This document shows positions 22,150-33,979 of a stretch of 64,000 nt of DNA, in pieces (within the stretch, counting starts at the first letter, position 1; each line of letters opens with the position of its first letter). The DNA is from Stictocephala bisonia. Taxonomy: Eukaryota; Arthropoda; Insecta; Hemiptera; Membracidae. Below the pieces are notes generated by a model. That model was not told the DNA's origin. It ran no database searches and saw only the letters and a list, made by a program, of their open reading frames with translations. The stretch is taken from NCBI GenBank assembly GCA_035578905.1, contig JAQJVL010000102.1, positions 839,501-903,500 on the forward strand, read 5' to 3'. A program made the position numbers and the translations under genes.

Positions 22150-24470
22150 CTAAAACCAATTACCGATAAATTTAGCAAATAGACACACTAAATTATAGTA
22201 AAAAAGGAACAGGATGTGACTTATGATAATTTTGTTTTTGATCCTAACCCAAAAGTTATATCATTACAAAGTGAAATTCATAAATGCTCATTACAAGCAC
22301 AAAAAGTAAAGCTCTTGAATTTATACATATATAATGGTTTTTTTAATAACCATTCTGAAGCATATTCTAAACACCAACATTTTAAGACCTGCCATTGGAG
22401 GCCCAAAGCCCTCATGAAAAAATGTTCATGGGAAATGTGTTTATTAGTTAATTCTTTGGTTTTTAATACTAACATATCTGATAAAAGACATTTATAGGTC
22501 CAACATTTGGGAGTTTTGATAAATTCATATAATCCACCTGGTTGGAAGAGGCGTGCAAACTATTTACAATGCAGCAACTTTGCATTCAGTTTCACTCGCC
22601 GCGCGGCCAGGGAAAGCCACGATTACAGAGTCCGATGCACCTCAAAGATAAAAAATATATATACTTGACTTAATGACATCAGATATCTAAAACCATTGTT
22701 TGTCTAAAGTTCGTATTCTTTTTCGGTGTTGTGAAAAAGTTACTTTAGAAAAATGGTAACAGATTTTTTATATGGCACTGACAATATGTAGTCTCAATTA
22801 AAATTCCTACACACTATTAAAACGGCAAAATCATCTGGTCATTATTTTTACTATAGTGAATTTTCAAACATCACAAGTCATCTGAAACTGAAAAAATCTG
22901 TGTATTTTACGCACTCTAAGTATGATTTAAAAAATGGTAAAAAAGTAAAAAATATAAACTTACTAATCATAATTGCAGAAATACACAAGAAAAAGTTTGA
23001 TAGTAATTTAGTTTTTCTCTACCTTATGCTTTTCACACAGTTGATGTTCAAATTCGAGTACCTATGTATAGTTCTTTAACCAACAGTAGGTGTGTGGGTA
23101 CCACTCATTCTGTTATTCCATACTAAATGTGTGCATGGCCCATATCTATGGTTAAAAGACACCAATTATTAATAGGCTATGCCTGTGCAACTCTGAACAG
23201 CTTTCGAATTTTGACTATGTACTCATTGGCTGGGATTGAGGTTATTACTAGTTAAATCAGATTGATAAAAATAAAGATTAACAGGACCACTGTGGCTGAA
23301 AGTGAGTCCAAGCGAATAAGAAAGTTTTCCACATTATAGAATCTGCCAAGGGTAAGTCCTGCATTCCTTCAGTGCACCATTGATATCTTATAGTTTGTTC
23401 ATATAGAAATGAAGTTTGACCTTGAACATGAAAATCAATTCTCAGCAGCTTTGTTGTAGAGGAGAAAGCCAACTCATCAGTCCTCGATAAACCAGCCTGT
23501 TATTTACACTGAGCTCTCACATACTACAAAAGTGAATCACTCCACACTCTCTCTCCAAGCCAGTAAAACTTTATTTCTTCAAGCTTCATTATGCATGAAA
23601 CAACCTATTACCACACTCTCCAGTGAACAAACAATTAATACTCTTTTCTCATAGTACGTCTTACTAATTTCTTTTTCTTCAGATCTTAAGATATTTGTCC
23701 TTCCTCTTCTTCTTTTTCAATACACCTTTTTCCCATTTCACACCTTCCAACTTCCTCCTAAACGAATATAAATGATGTACGAAGGTTACAAAAATCAAAT
23801 TTCAAGGAAGAAAATACTTCACAATAATTTTTAATTTCATTTTAGTTCCACTATATTTATATTATGGAATGGGTCACAAGAAGAGGAGGAAGAGTTACTG
23901 ATTTCAGTCGGCTGCTCAAAAACATTTCTGTTGAGAGTGTACATCACACTCCAGGAGTGCTTCAACCTAGTTGTAGCACATGCTATATCTGATGCCTTCC
24001 CGCCAAGACTACATCTTCCGAGAATGTCTGTGTACTATCAAAGATTGTGGCTGATTGATAATTCGTCAGAGAAGTCATTATCAGCCACCTGCACTGTCAG
24101 TCTGAAGTTCTTGGTGTCCCTAACTGTACTGTTTAGTTCAACGAAGGGAAGTTCAGCAAAAGAAATACAATCTGTGTAGGCGGCTATTATCATGTTATTA
24201 TTTATTGGACTATGGTGACTTATGAAGGGCTACACAGATAGGGGGAAGTCCGTTGTAAAATAAACACTTTCTTAAAAACATTATTAGTTAATTTAAGTAG
24301 TTAACAAAATGTGTCCATGGGATTAGTGGCATACGGTTTATCAGGTTCTGTAGTCTTGTAAAATGCTAATAGGACCCAGAGCCATAGCTCAAGAAATATT
24401 GCTCCAGTTCTAGATAGGAATTGAGCAGGAAACCGGGAAGTTTTCTAGTGCCTGTGGAATTGTAAGGTGT
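22150..24470. other. Intron DNA, no supported gene
   Basis: Short ORFs on both strands (for example minus 23472-23278 and plus 23931-24179) lack splice or family support. A GC-richer patch near 22595 (CGCCGCGCGGCCAGGGAAAG) stands out but matches nothing I recognise. Confidence 0.4.
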
Positions 24471-25560
24471 TATAACTCTTTTTGGGATCTTACGAGACTG
24501 TGGAGCGCACCTGACTTGAAATGAGATCTACCATTCCATAGTGCAGTATGCACAAGGCACACTTTCTTTGATATTTAGATGAATTAATAAAGCAGAAATA
24601 TTGGCCATCAGTGGCAGTTCTAGGCCTGAAAAACTGGGGGTGGTGGTCATAATAAAAAATAAACCATTATTTTATCAAACTTTTTGATATTAAATTTAAG
24701 AAAGTTTAGTTTTAAATTTCAATTTTTAAACAATATTTGCCAACTCTTTTATGTATGAAAGAGCTTAATCATAAAAATCTTAAGCATTCAAATGAAGGAT
24801 TAAATAATAATGACCTAGAAGAAAAAGAATATTACATTTTCTTTATCGATTTAGTTCATACCAGTATGCTTACAAACACGTTTCCTATTTAATTATAGGT
24901 TTCATCCCTTTGACCAACATTGCTTAAAATATCTATAATCTCATCAGAATTCTCCATTAACTTCTCATTTCCTTCTCTTTCTATTGAAAGAATTTACAGG
25001 CTTGTAAGTCATTTGGTCGTCATTGATGAACTCAGGTGACTTTTTACTCTCTTCATTGTAGAAAAATTTCTCTCAGCTACTGCGCTTGTTACATGTAATA
25101 TAAATAGAAGCTGGGCTAGTTTTGAAAGCTGAGGATATAAAACATTTTTTGTTCAATTAAGCAGATGCAAAAATCCTTAGTATTTCCCTTGAAATCATTT
25201 GTTTCTATTTCAAGGTCATATTTAAAACCTTTTGTATCAATAGACATACTTTACTCTTCTGCAAAATTGCATTCAAGGTCCGAGATTGAGAAAGTCAGTG
25301 TAACTCTTCTTATGACCTTACGGAACTGTGGAGCGGGCTGACATGAAATGAGATCTAGCATTCCACTATACAGTATGCAGAAGGAACACATTGTTTGATA
25401 TTTAGCTGAATATTAATTCAAGTAAAAATATTGGGCATCATTGGCGGTTCTAGACCTAAAAAATTGGGGGGGGGGGACAGTAGTCATAATTTAAAATAAT
25501 AAACAATTATTTTATAAAACCTTTTGATATTTAAGGTAGTTTAGTGATGGCTTTAACACT
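24470..25560. repeat. Direct duplication spanning a hAT-like terminus
   Basis: GTGGAGCG...GAAATGAGATCTA, AGTATGC and TGGC(A/G)GTTCTAG(G/A)CC appear in the same order at 24495-24680 and 25328-25510, offset by about 830 bp. The terminus-like phrase CAGTGGCAGTTCTAGGCC at 24609 is CATTGGCGGTTCTAGACC at 25439. Each is followed by a GGGGG-rich stretch. The duplicate is diverged, so it is not a recent event. Confidence 0.7.
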
Positions 25561-26200
25561 TCAAAAGCCCTAAACACTGCTTGAATAGTTATGAACCTGA
25601 GTTCGAGCTCTCTTATCATATGGTTAAGCACCTCAAATAACATTTGTTTTGACACAGTTTCTCCACTGTCCTGTAGTACTCATGAGTATTGAACTATCAA
25701 ACAATGTTGAACAATATGTGGCTTCAAATCACTAATTACTTTCATAACAGAGCTATTCATAACAGTAGATCTTCCTTCCGTAAAGTTAAAGAAACTTTAT
25801 TAGTATATTCTAAAATCTCACATACAAATTGAAGGATAAAGGCAACATCAAATTGCTCAGTTGCAACAAAAAATACCTTTAGAGCATTAGATATCTTCCA
25901 AGGCTGATAGTACAGCTAGTAAGTTATTTTGCAAATACAAAACTCCTTTGTATATGCATTGGTGCCACCTAGTGTCACTCTGTTGGGGCATCGCAAATTT
26001 AGTGTTATTTCGTGTGTCCTTAAACTTCTGATGGCTAAGGATGGACACTGATTGAAAGGAATACTTTGCTTCAAACAACCCCAGAGTTTCATCAATCACA
26101 TTCACGTTTTTAGCTGTGTCTACTAATAACAAATTAGCTGGTGGACATAGAAGTACATATAAACACATAGGTTTTCAGAAGCCTCCCTGACATAGGTTTG
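24940..26200 (-). pseudogene. hAT-type (ZMYM1-like) transposase remnants
   Basis: On the minus strand, 26168-25887 reads ANLLLVDTAKNVNVIDETLG, YSFQSVSILSHQKF and PQQSDTRWHQCIYKGVLYL. This is the central part of hAT transposases of the zinc-finger MYM-type/TTF family, with Asp-Thr-Arg-Trp intact. Degraded continuation runs to about 25700. Near 25080-25020, AVAERNFSTMKRVKSHL resembles the C-terminal hATC dimerisation region. Many stops make it inactive. Confidence 0.75.
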
Positions 26201-26399
26201 CATGTCTATACATTACTGATGTGCCATCAATTGAATTTTGTCGGAAAAGAGCTCGTGCAGATAGCTCCGTTAGTTCAACAAATCTAATAGATCTTTCACC
26301 TACCTTTGTTTCCTCGTTAATCATTAAATTAGCATCTCACATGTAACTAAAACTGTACTGGTGAAATAAATAATTTTGTTTTATTCTTCTCAAAATTTC

Positions 26400-27280
26400 C
26401 TATACCAAGGGGTCAACATTTTGACAGAAAATAACATTTTTGGGAAAAATTTATTGAATTGAAAATTAAAAAATCAGTTATATACAATTATTGCATTCAT
26501 TATTTTATATCAAATAAATAAAATAATAAAAGAAAACAAAACAAACTTAATTATTACTTATCTTAATCTACAAAACACGAATGCATATTCACATTCGCTA
26601 AATAGGCTATTATTTTAATACATAACATATAAGGTGCTTATACTATTTCACTGAACCTTGAATAAGTAGATAAAAATATTGATGGCTTAGGCATATTATT
26701 TAATACTGTATATCATGAAAATCACGTAAAACAATTTAATGTGTCATACACTCAAAGTATTACTCTTAACAAGAAAGAAAGTAAATTAAACATTATAAAG
26801 TGTTTCCAATCTATATGTATTATAATATTTTTTTTTTACTGTCAATTGTCAAGATATAGGCGAATATGGACTTGGAATGAGTGTGATGAGTGTACATGAG
26901 CGAATGTAGTCTTTGTAACAAACAAATCCAGACCTGGAAAAATATTTTTGATCTGATTTATATGCAGAAATGTATAAATTGTGGATCTCATTTAACATTA
27001 CTTTTAGCAATATGCCAGCTTGTAGAGTAATAAAATCCCATATCAATCAATTTACAATAAATTATAACCAACTTAATAACAAAAGGAAGAATAAATCTAT
27101 TATTGGATATGAAAACAAACAACCAAAGCAAATAAACACTGTTTGCTAGATTGACATCAACCAATATCGAATGGAACGATGAACCAGCAGTCAAAATAAT
27201 AACTTTTGTTTGCTGCTACAACCTAGTGAAAATACAAAAACAGTCAAGAATAAAATAAGAACCAATTTATAATAATAATC
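26400..27280. other. AT-rich intron DNA with a SINE-tail scrap
   Basis: CTGTCAATTGTCAAGATATA near 26840 followed by GAGTGTGATGAGTGTACATG resembles the inverted tail of the 46.3-kb SINE. Otherwise nothing is recognised. Confidence 0.45.
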
Positions 27281-27289
27281 AAATGGGCA

Positions 27290-28500
27290 GCAACAGCAGT
27301 AACTATGTACTTCCTTGCCACCTCTGAAAATACGATTTCTTGTTGGAAGTGGTTGGAAAAGTGGTGAAATATAAGTTTATATCTCTTGAGGATGTTGATT
27401 TCAGCTGCCGAAAACTCCTTTTTGATCAAACAATTAAACCTAGACATCTGATAGTGAATAAGATTTAAGTAAAGTGAATGATAAAATCATTAGTTTTCAA
27501 CAGTTTTTTAAAAATATACATGTTTTTATACTGGACATGAATATAAATTTGGTTTTTCAATAAAATTATTTTTTCGGGCTGAAGAATACACTTTTTACTT
27601 ACTTGACCAAATATTACTTACAGTAACTTATTCTTATTGTCTATTTAACCCTCGCACTTGCGATTAAATTTGCCTTGACTGGCAGGCCTTTTTTAGTTTT
27701 TGCAAACCTTTGTTTGAAAATTATTATAAAATCAGGATTTAATAAGAACATAATGTATTATACATCACTGTATTCAAAACTTTATGTTCTACCACATAAA
27801 AGCTAAAAAAGGTTCAAAATTATTTTTAAACCAATGTTTCTTGTGGTTTGAAGTTCAAATATAACCAAATATAATCAAATATAACCTAACTTATCCTAAT
27901 TGTCTACTATCTTAACAAAAATTTGTAATTTGCATTAAATTCAGGTGCTTGGCCTTCGTGATGGCTTCCCAGTCGGCACTCTAGCAGGATTATAGGTGAA
28001 TTCGGTGTTTGTGTTTAATAGTTGGTGTATATTATGATCGTGTAATGGCCGCTAATGGCGATTTGCCATTAGAGTTTTTTTTCTGTATATCATATATATC
28101 ATACGGTTTGTCAGCTACCATTTGTTAATTTTAAAGCTGTGATGTATATTTGGATAAATATCCAACAGTCAAGATGGTATATTAATTGATTAAAATTTTA
28201 AATTGATCTGTCAAATCCATCGAGCCATCTAAGACCTGCTTCACTGATTCTGTGTATGCTGGCTAATACTTCAGTAAAAGAGTGCAGTTGATACTTTATG
28301 CAACTATGTGATCCATGCTATAATATTTAGCAATACTAGCTGTATTGCTCGAGAAGTTTGATCTGCTCGAGTGGAAAGCAGAACGTAGAGGTGGATTTAT
28401 CTCTAGAAAATAATTGTTATAAACCAAAAGTAGTTTTCAAATTCGTATTCAGCACAAAAAAACCACATCAATATAAAAGAAAGATGACTAGAATATTATT
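27290..28500 (+). repeat. Family B dispersed repeat, copy 1
   Basis: Phrases such as TTGCCACCTCTGAAAATA, AAGTTTATAT and GGCTTCCCAGTCGGCACTC occur in the same order as at 52.6-53.4 kb. The copy is interrupted near 28085-28370 by a LINE fragment. The flanking TTTTTTCTGTATAT and TATCTCTAGAAAATAA line up with continuous sequence in the 53.1-kb copy. No protein is evident. Confidence 0.75.
28085..28370 (-). pseudogene. LINE C-terminal fragment inside family B
   Basis: It is homologous to 9940-10300. Read on the minus strand it gives RISEAGLRWLDGFD, parallel to KISEAGFK-LDGLD of the other copy. It is short and frameshifted. Confidence 0.55.
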
Positions 28501-28599
28501 AACTCTTAAAACGAAACTCGGCTGAAAATTAGCCGGTTATCACCGGTCAGCTTAATCACTTATAATTACGCTTAGCTCGTTGGAGCCTTCGCTCCCAAA

Positions 28600-29440
28600 C
28601 CCCCATTGACAATTTAGATCCCAAGATGATAAAAACCCGAAGATGATAACAGGTGGTTACCCAAAACTATCACGAAAAGTTTGAGCATCAGAAGCTAGCG
28701 AAAAGGATCATGGTTGACTACTCAATCTTATCACAGATGCTACCTAAGTTGATCCTGGGGGCTACACAAGTTAATCATGAGGGATATCCAAGTTAATCAT
28801 GTGGGTACCCAATTTAATCAAGGAGACTAGTTACGTAGATCATGAAGGTATTTAAGTTTATCACGGGGCTCCCTAAGAAGATCACAGGTGATTAGGCAAG
28901 ATGATCATAGGGGAATTCCAAACTTCATTACGGGGGCTACCTAAGTTGATGACAGAATATTACCCAAGTTGAAATGATAAAAGAGAAGTAAAAAGATAGA
29001 TTATGAGGGGCTCCCCAATTTAATCACAGAGATTTAAAAAATGTTCACAGGGGATACCCAAGATGATCACGAGGGCACCATAGATGATCACATGAGTTAC
29101 AGATATTCATCATGGGGGACTACATACATATATCACCAAAGGCACCTAATTTGGGAGGTTACCGAAGTTGATCGTGGAGGCTACACTAATCCATAACGGT
29201 GTGCTACCTAAATTAATTAGGGTGGCTTCCCAAGTTTTTCCCAGGGGCTAGCCAACTTGATCATGATGAACTACCCAAGTTAATCACGTGAGCCTACCCA
29301 AGATGATCAAAGGTGCTTACCCAAGTTGATCACGTGGCTTCCTAAGTTGATCAGGGAGGGTTCTTAAGATGATCATGGGAGGCTACTTAAGATGATCAGG
29401 GGGTTACATAAGTTTTAGTCACGGGGCTAAACAAATTTAC
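28600..29440. repeat. Degenerate short-period tandem array
   Basis: About 30 diverged units share a core like CTACCTAAGTTGATCACGGG with spacing of roughly 25-30 bp (for example CCCAAGTTGATCACGTGGCT near 29320). Units vary in length and identity, so the array is old. Similar phrases occur near 16.1 and 61.2 kb. Confidence 0.8.
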
Positions 29441-30840
29441 CGCCTATGTCAGCATTTGAATATACACAATTTTGAAATTTCAGAAGATGAAACATCAAAT
29501 TTTAAAACAGTTTTGTTGACATAGTAGTCAGTGTGCAAGGTTTTAGTTTCCAGCTTGTTATATAATTGGGAGGACATGTTCCAAAAAAACCACATGTTTT
29601 TGACAAAAAATTCAACTTTACCGACTTTTTGTGATAAAAACGAAATATATACAGTATTGAAGTATTTAAACATTCTTGTGGTAGAAAATCTTAAATTGTA
29701 ATTTGAAAAACATCATTTGATGTGTTCTAAACGAAATATTTGCAACTAAACCAAAACAAATATCTCAACTGTGCATGCAAGACATATTGATATTTTGACT
29801 TTTTTTTGGTTATGAGAGGTAAAATATCAAATATAACAGTAGTTAAATAGTATGTAAGGTTTATAGTTTCCAACTTATTTTATTAATAATTAAAGAGAGG
29901 AACTGTTCCAAAACATCACGTTTTCTGAAAAACTCAACTTTACTGACCTTTTTGTGAGAAAACAATAGTATATACAGGATAAATGCACATGAAAATTTTT
30001 GTGCACAATTTCCTTTTAAATATGAATATTTCACTTGATATTATCCAAACTAAACATTACAACTTAAGTAAAACAAAAACCTCAACTGTGCAAACAGGTA
30101 AGTGTTTTCTCATCATCCATTTTGAATTTTTTCTAGGCTATAAAAGGGGCAAATAAAATTGTATCATAGAAGTTTTGTAAACAGAGAAGTGAAGGTAAAT
30201 AGTGTGTAAGGTATTTAGTTTCTAGCTTCTTTTAATCATACTTAATGGGAACTATTCCAAAAAAATCACATGTTTTCGACAAAATTCAAATTTACCGACT
30301 TTTTTTATTGAACTATTGTATATACCACAAAAATATACATAATACTTTTTACGTACAGAATGTTATTGTTAATTTGAATATGTAGTTAGATGTTATCTTA
30401 ACTACATATTAGAGCTTCAGTAAAACAAAAACTTCAACTCTGCAAACAGGCCAGGAGTTTCATGTCAGCAATTTAACATTATTTTTAGGTTATGAAAAGC
30501 GAAAAATCAAAATTTGTGGCAGTTTTGATAACAAAGTAGTAAAGGTAAATATTGTGTAAAGTTTAAGTTCCTACAATATCTTAACAAGGAAATAAAATAC
30601 GAGAAACCTAACAAAAATAGGAATTTAACGATTTTTTCGTAGTTATTATAAAAATATACAAAAAATTACCCCTTAACAACCTCTGCACACAATTAAAAAT
30701 TCTGTCCGCCATTTTGATTTGTTTGGGGGTTAAAAATTTGAAATGTTTAGTTTTCGGAATTTTCCCATTGGTTGCTTGGTAAAAGCTACAAGTTTGCAAA
30801 ATTTCAAGTTCCTAGCTCATCTGGAACTGGGTTAGAATTT
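29440..30840. repeat. Degenerate 320-350-bp tandem array
   Basis: About 3.5 units are marked by GTGTGCAAGGTTTTAGTTTC (29531), ATGTAAGGTTTATAGTTTCC (29852), GTGTAAGGTATTTAGTTTCT (30203) and ATTGTGTAAAGTTTAAGTTC (30551). They also share ACTGACC/ACCGACTTTTT and AAAACAAAAACCTCAACTGTG. It follows directly on the short-period array and ends at a GTCAGTCAGTCAGTGAG tract like that of family A. Confidence 0.75.
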
Positions 30841-30849
30841 TTATACATG

Positions 30850-30950
30850 AGTCAGTCAGTCAGTGAGTACAGGCACGCTTCGCCAACCCCGACACATGCT
30901 GCAATCGATACACCTCGTCCTTTGGCTTCGGCATGTGACTTTGACTAAAA
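30850..30950 (+). repeat. Family A terminal block
   Basis: GAGTCAGTCAGTCAGTGAG is followed by GCACGCTTCGCCAACCCCGA and CTCGTCCTTTGGCTTCGGCA, matching the order of family A blocks at 2.05 and 34.0 kb. The two arrays upstream may belong to the same large repeat. Confidence 0.55.
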
Positions 30951-31245
30951 ATAATAGTAGATTATCTGTATAACGTAAAATCATAATATTAAATTTATTT
31001 ACAATATTTCACTACTTGTGTTGCTACCTATTTATTAGTGTAGGGAATTACTTAACCTATTTAAAACGTGTTTGTATAATTTTTTTTTAACAGCTAAAGA
31101 TTAAACTCTTATTGCATCGATAGGGTAATGTCATATATACTAAATAAACATGTTGATTTATTTACATAACAGCTGTTATTAATATACTAAAATCAATCCA
31201 ATGTTATTCTTATGGAAAAAAGGAAATTTTGAAGGGCTAGTTATA

Positions 31246-31466
31246 CCATTGATTATATAAACCTACAATAGATTAACCATCTAATGGGTATATTTGTGGC
31301 AGTAATTTTGTTAGTTTGCGTGGCCCGCAACCACAGCTGGTTTAAATTGCATTACATTTACATGGGACTACACTAGCGCTCCACAACAGACCACAAAAAC
31401 AGCTGATATTTTGAGACCTAAAATCTAACATTGGATGGGAAATCTATTTGTGTATAAAATCAATGG
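31246..31466 (+). mobile_element. Family C MITE, copy 1
   Basis: A 221-bp unit has terminal inverted repeats CCATTGATTATATAAAC and CCATTGATTTTATACAC (inverted right end), and TTATA directly flanks both ends. It closely matches the inverted copy at 37034-37264. No coding capacity is present. Confidence 0.85.
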
Positions 31467-31565
31467 TTATACCCCTTAGGAATGGAATTTCAAAAATCCT
31501 TTTTTTTTTGAGGTCCCTTCGATACTAAAGCTAACGTCCTTTAAAATTTAGTGTAAATCCATTTG

Positions 31566-33925
31566 CAGCCAATCCGTATGTAACGGATGTTACTTTTCAA
31601 CTCAAAATTCACTATTTTTTCTGTCTTTTTATGGAAATACACCTATTTTTTCATCATTAAGATATTAAAAGAGGTTGTGTTAATCAGTAAGGCAAGTTTG
31701 GTTACATAAACCTAAATAGTTTAAGTACAATATTTAATCTTAAGAGTGTAACGGATGTTACACGATTGTGAACTCACTGCACGCAGTCATGAACATTTAA
31801 CAAAAAGGCAGTTATTCTAGAATGTCTTTTAAAATATCATCCTTATGACAGCTATCTAGATTAAGTCTCTTTATCATATTCACTAATAAGAATTGACAAA
31901 TATTATATAACAACCTAAAAAAAATAATACGCTCCTTAACGGATGTTACACACATTTTGGAACGGATGTTACATATTTTTCACCTTTAAGAAAAGTACTT
32001 TAAATTGCAATCCAAACACTAACAATGAATGAATACAGAAAATGAATATTCATTTCATTGTATTTATGCATTTAAAATATTTCTTACAGTAGATAGCATT
32101 AAAAAGTGCTAAAAAGTGCTAACAACAAAATAATGCTCTCGCTTCATCAATAGTCATTGCCGTATACCTCTTCTGTTTTTTTTCTTTCTTCATTTCTATA
32201 CCAAACACTTTTACATAATTCTGTTTTCCTGGGGCTTGCCAGCTTACTTCATCACTCACATGCCATTGTATTACTGTATTTTTTCTTCAATGTCTTCACA
32301 AATTTTATTCCTAGTAAACAAATCGTTGCTCAAATATTCTGTTCTCAGTTGATGACTAACTGCTTTTTGTTTCTTAGGATTAAATGGCAGTGATTTTCCA
32401 ACTTTAGAGACAGCCTTGGGGAGAGTATTTTTCTTCTTGTATGAGCCAAGCACTTTTTCGAGGGTAGCTAGACCTACTATCGGAGCAAGCTGTAGTGATG
32501 GTTTTCCTTGCCTGCCAGGCATTAACTCTAAAAACTAAATTTCTTTTGTTGCCTTTAACTTTTCTCCCTCTGACATTTTTCTTTTATTTTTTCCTATTTT
32601 CTTTATTTTTGGCACTGTCTTTTTGTATACAATACTCTTTCTACTTCTCTTAATTTTTTTTCTTGAAACAGCGCACTTTTTCATCCTGTTTTTAAAACTT
32701 GTTAAGATTTTCTGATACCTTCTGTAACAACTGAACATCAATTTACTTTGATTTTTATGATAGGTTTTATTTGAAAGAAATAGTTTAAATTGTATCTCAG
32801 TGTTTAATAGATGTAAGAGTAACACTTTTAAGCTCATCAACAACGTATGAAAAGCTACAAGAGTGAATTAGTGCGCTTGCCATAAAAAGGTATCTTTGGC
32901 CTGCAGTTAAGAGATAAATTTTCAACAAACTATAAATCACTTTATTAGGCAAATATTCCCAAGTAGATTATATACAAGATAATACAGGATCTATATTTAT
33001 TAATAAAGTAGAATCATTAAATATTCAAAACATTACAATGTAGTTTTGAGTAAACAAGCGTATATTGTCTCCAATGGCCAAAATAAAACTTTAAAGAAGC
33101 ATTATTAGGCACAAGGTAGTCCTAGGCTGATTGAAACAATTCTTGATAGGCCTAATACTATTAGTTATAAATAATGGTTTATTAAAACGTTGAATTTAGG
33201 GAAGACTTAAAAAAAGAAAAATATGACAAAGAAGCCAGGTTTGTTGTTTAAATTGTCTTCAAACGGTCCATAAATAATTGGCATAAACTATAAATTCAGC
33301 TTTATAATATCAGATTAGCCATATGTTAATCAAAATCTTGATAAACAGAAAGAAAAACATCAACTTGTGCCTTGTAACATCCGTTACGTAACGGATGTTA
33401 CACATTTTTAACTCTCTAAAAAACTGATTGTGTTAATCAACTAAACAAACTAAAATGCTGAATAGAAGCACATTTATATAAACCTTACTTCTGAAGAGTT
33501 TAACTTATTTTGATAATACTTTTGAGTAAAAATAATAACTTTTTAATGTTTTAGTGTAACGAATGTTACATCTGACCTATAAGTTTTCAAAAGGAAATAA
33601 AGTAGAAATGACTCTTACCTGGATATTTATGTTTTAGGTAGAGCTTAACAATTACATGATCTTTAAAACAGCTAGCTTTGATCAACACACCAACAGTAGT
33701 GCATTCATAAAAACATTACCAACTTCGTCAAATCCTACAGCAATGACTACAGTTTGTCTGTCAAGCAACTTTACATGTCTAAAAAAGCACTTAAAACTTT
33801 GGATTGAAAAACAATACTTGGTATTTAATTAGTACAACTAATACCATAATCAAAAATGCCAATATTACTTAGTTTTCATTTAAAAAAATTTTTCACTCAA
33901 ATTCACTTTTTACACGGATTGGCTG
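31566..33925. mobile_element. Candidate unclassified transposon with subterminal GTAACGGATGTTAC motifs
   Basis: CAGCCAATCCGT at 31566-31577 recurs inverted at 33914-33925. Between them, copies of the near-palindrome GTAACGGATGTTAC (or one-base variants) lie at 31580, 31748, 31937, 31960, 33374 (inverted), 33388 and 33556, clustered in the first and last 550 bp. The middle carries a basic ORF remnant on the minus strand. Arrays of subterminal repeats are a common form of transposase-binding site. No clear target duplication was found, so the exact boundaries are uncertain. Confidence 0.45.
32100..32843 (-). pseudogene. Remnant of a basic, multi-copy-type ORF
   Basis: Minus-strand frames give a Lys/Arg-rich stretch (NKRKMSEGEKLKATKEI), then TLPKAVSKVGKSLPFNPKKQ, and in another frame VSDEVSWQAPGKQNYVKV and RYTAMTIDEARALF. 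From memory, this order (basic region, KSLP-xP-K block, WQAPGK block, TxxEA) recurs in repetitive arthropod ORFs of unknown role. That recollection is not checked. Stops after KATKEI and EEKIQ, and an abrupt end after ALF, make it a truncated relic. The family's function is unknown to me. Confidence 0.5.
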
Positions 33926-33979
33926 TTTAGTGATTTATAAGATTTCGTGATGAGTGAGTGAGTCAGTCAGTGGTATTTG

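Noticed and set aside
23278..23472. Minus-strand ORF as a host exon
   Set aside because: No convincing acceptor/donor pair and no domain. It may be a transposon scrap.
28600..30840. CRISPR-like array
   Set aside because: Units are degenerate with no constant repeat separated by unique spacers, and the genome is eukaryotic.
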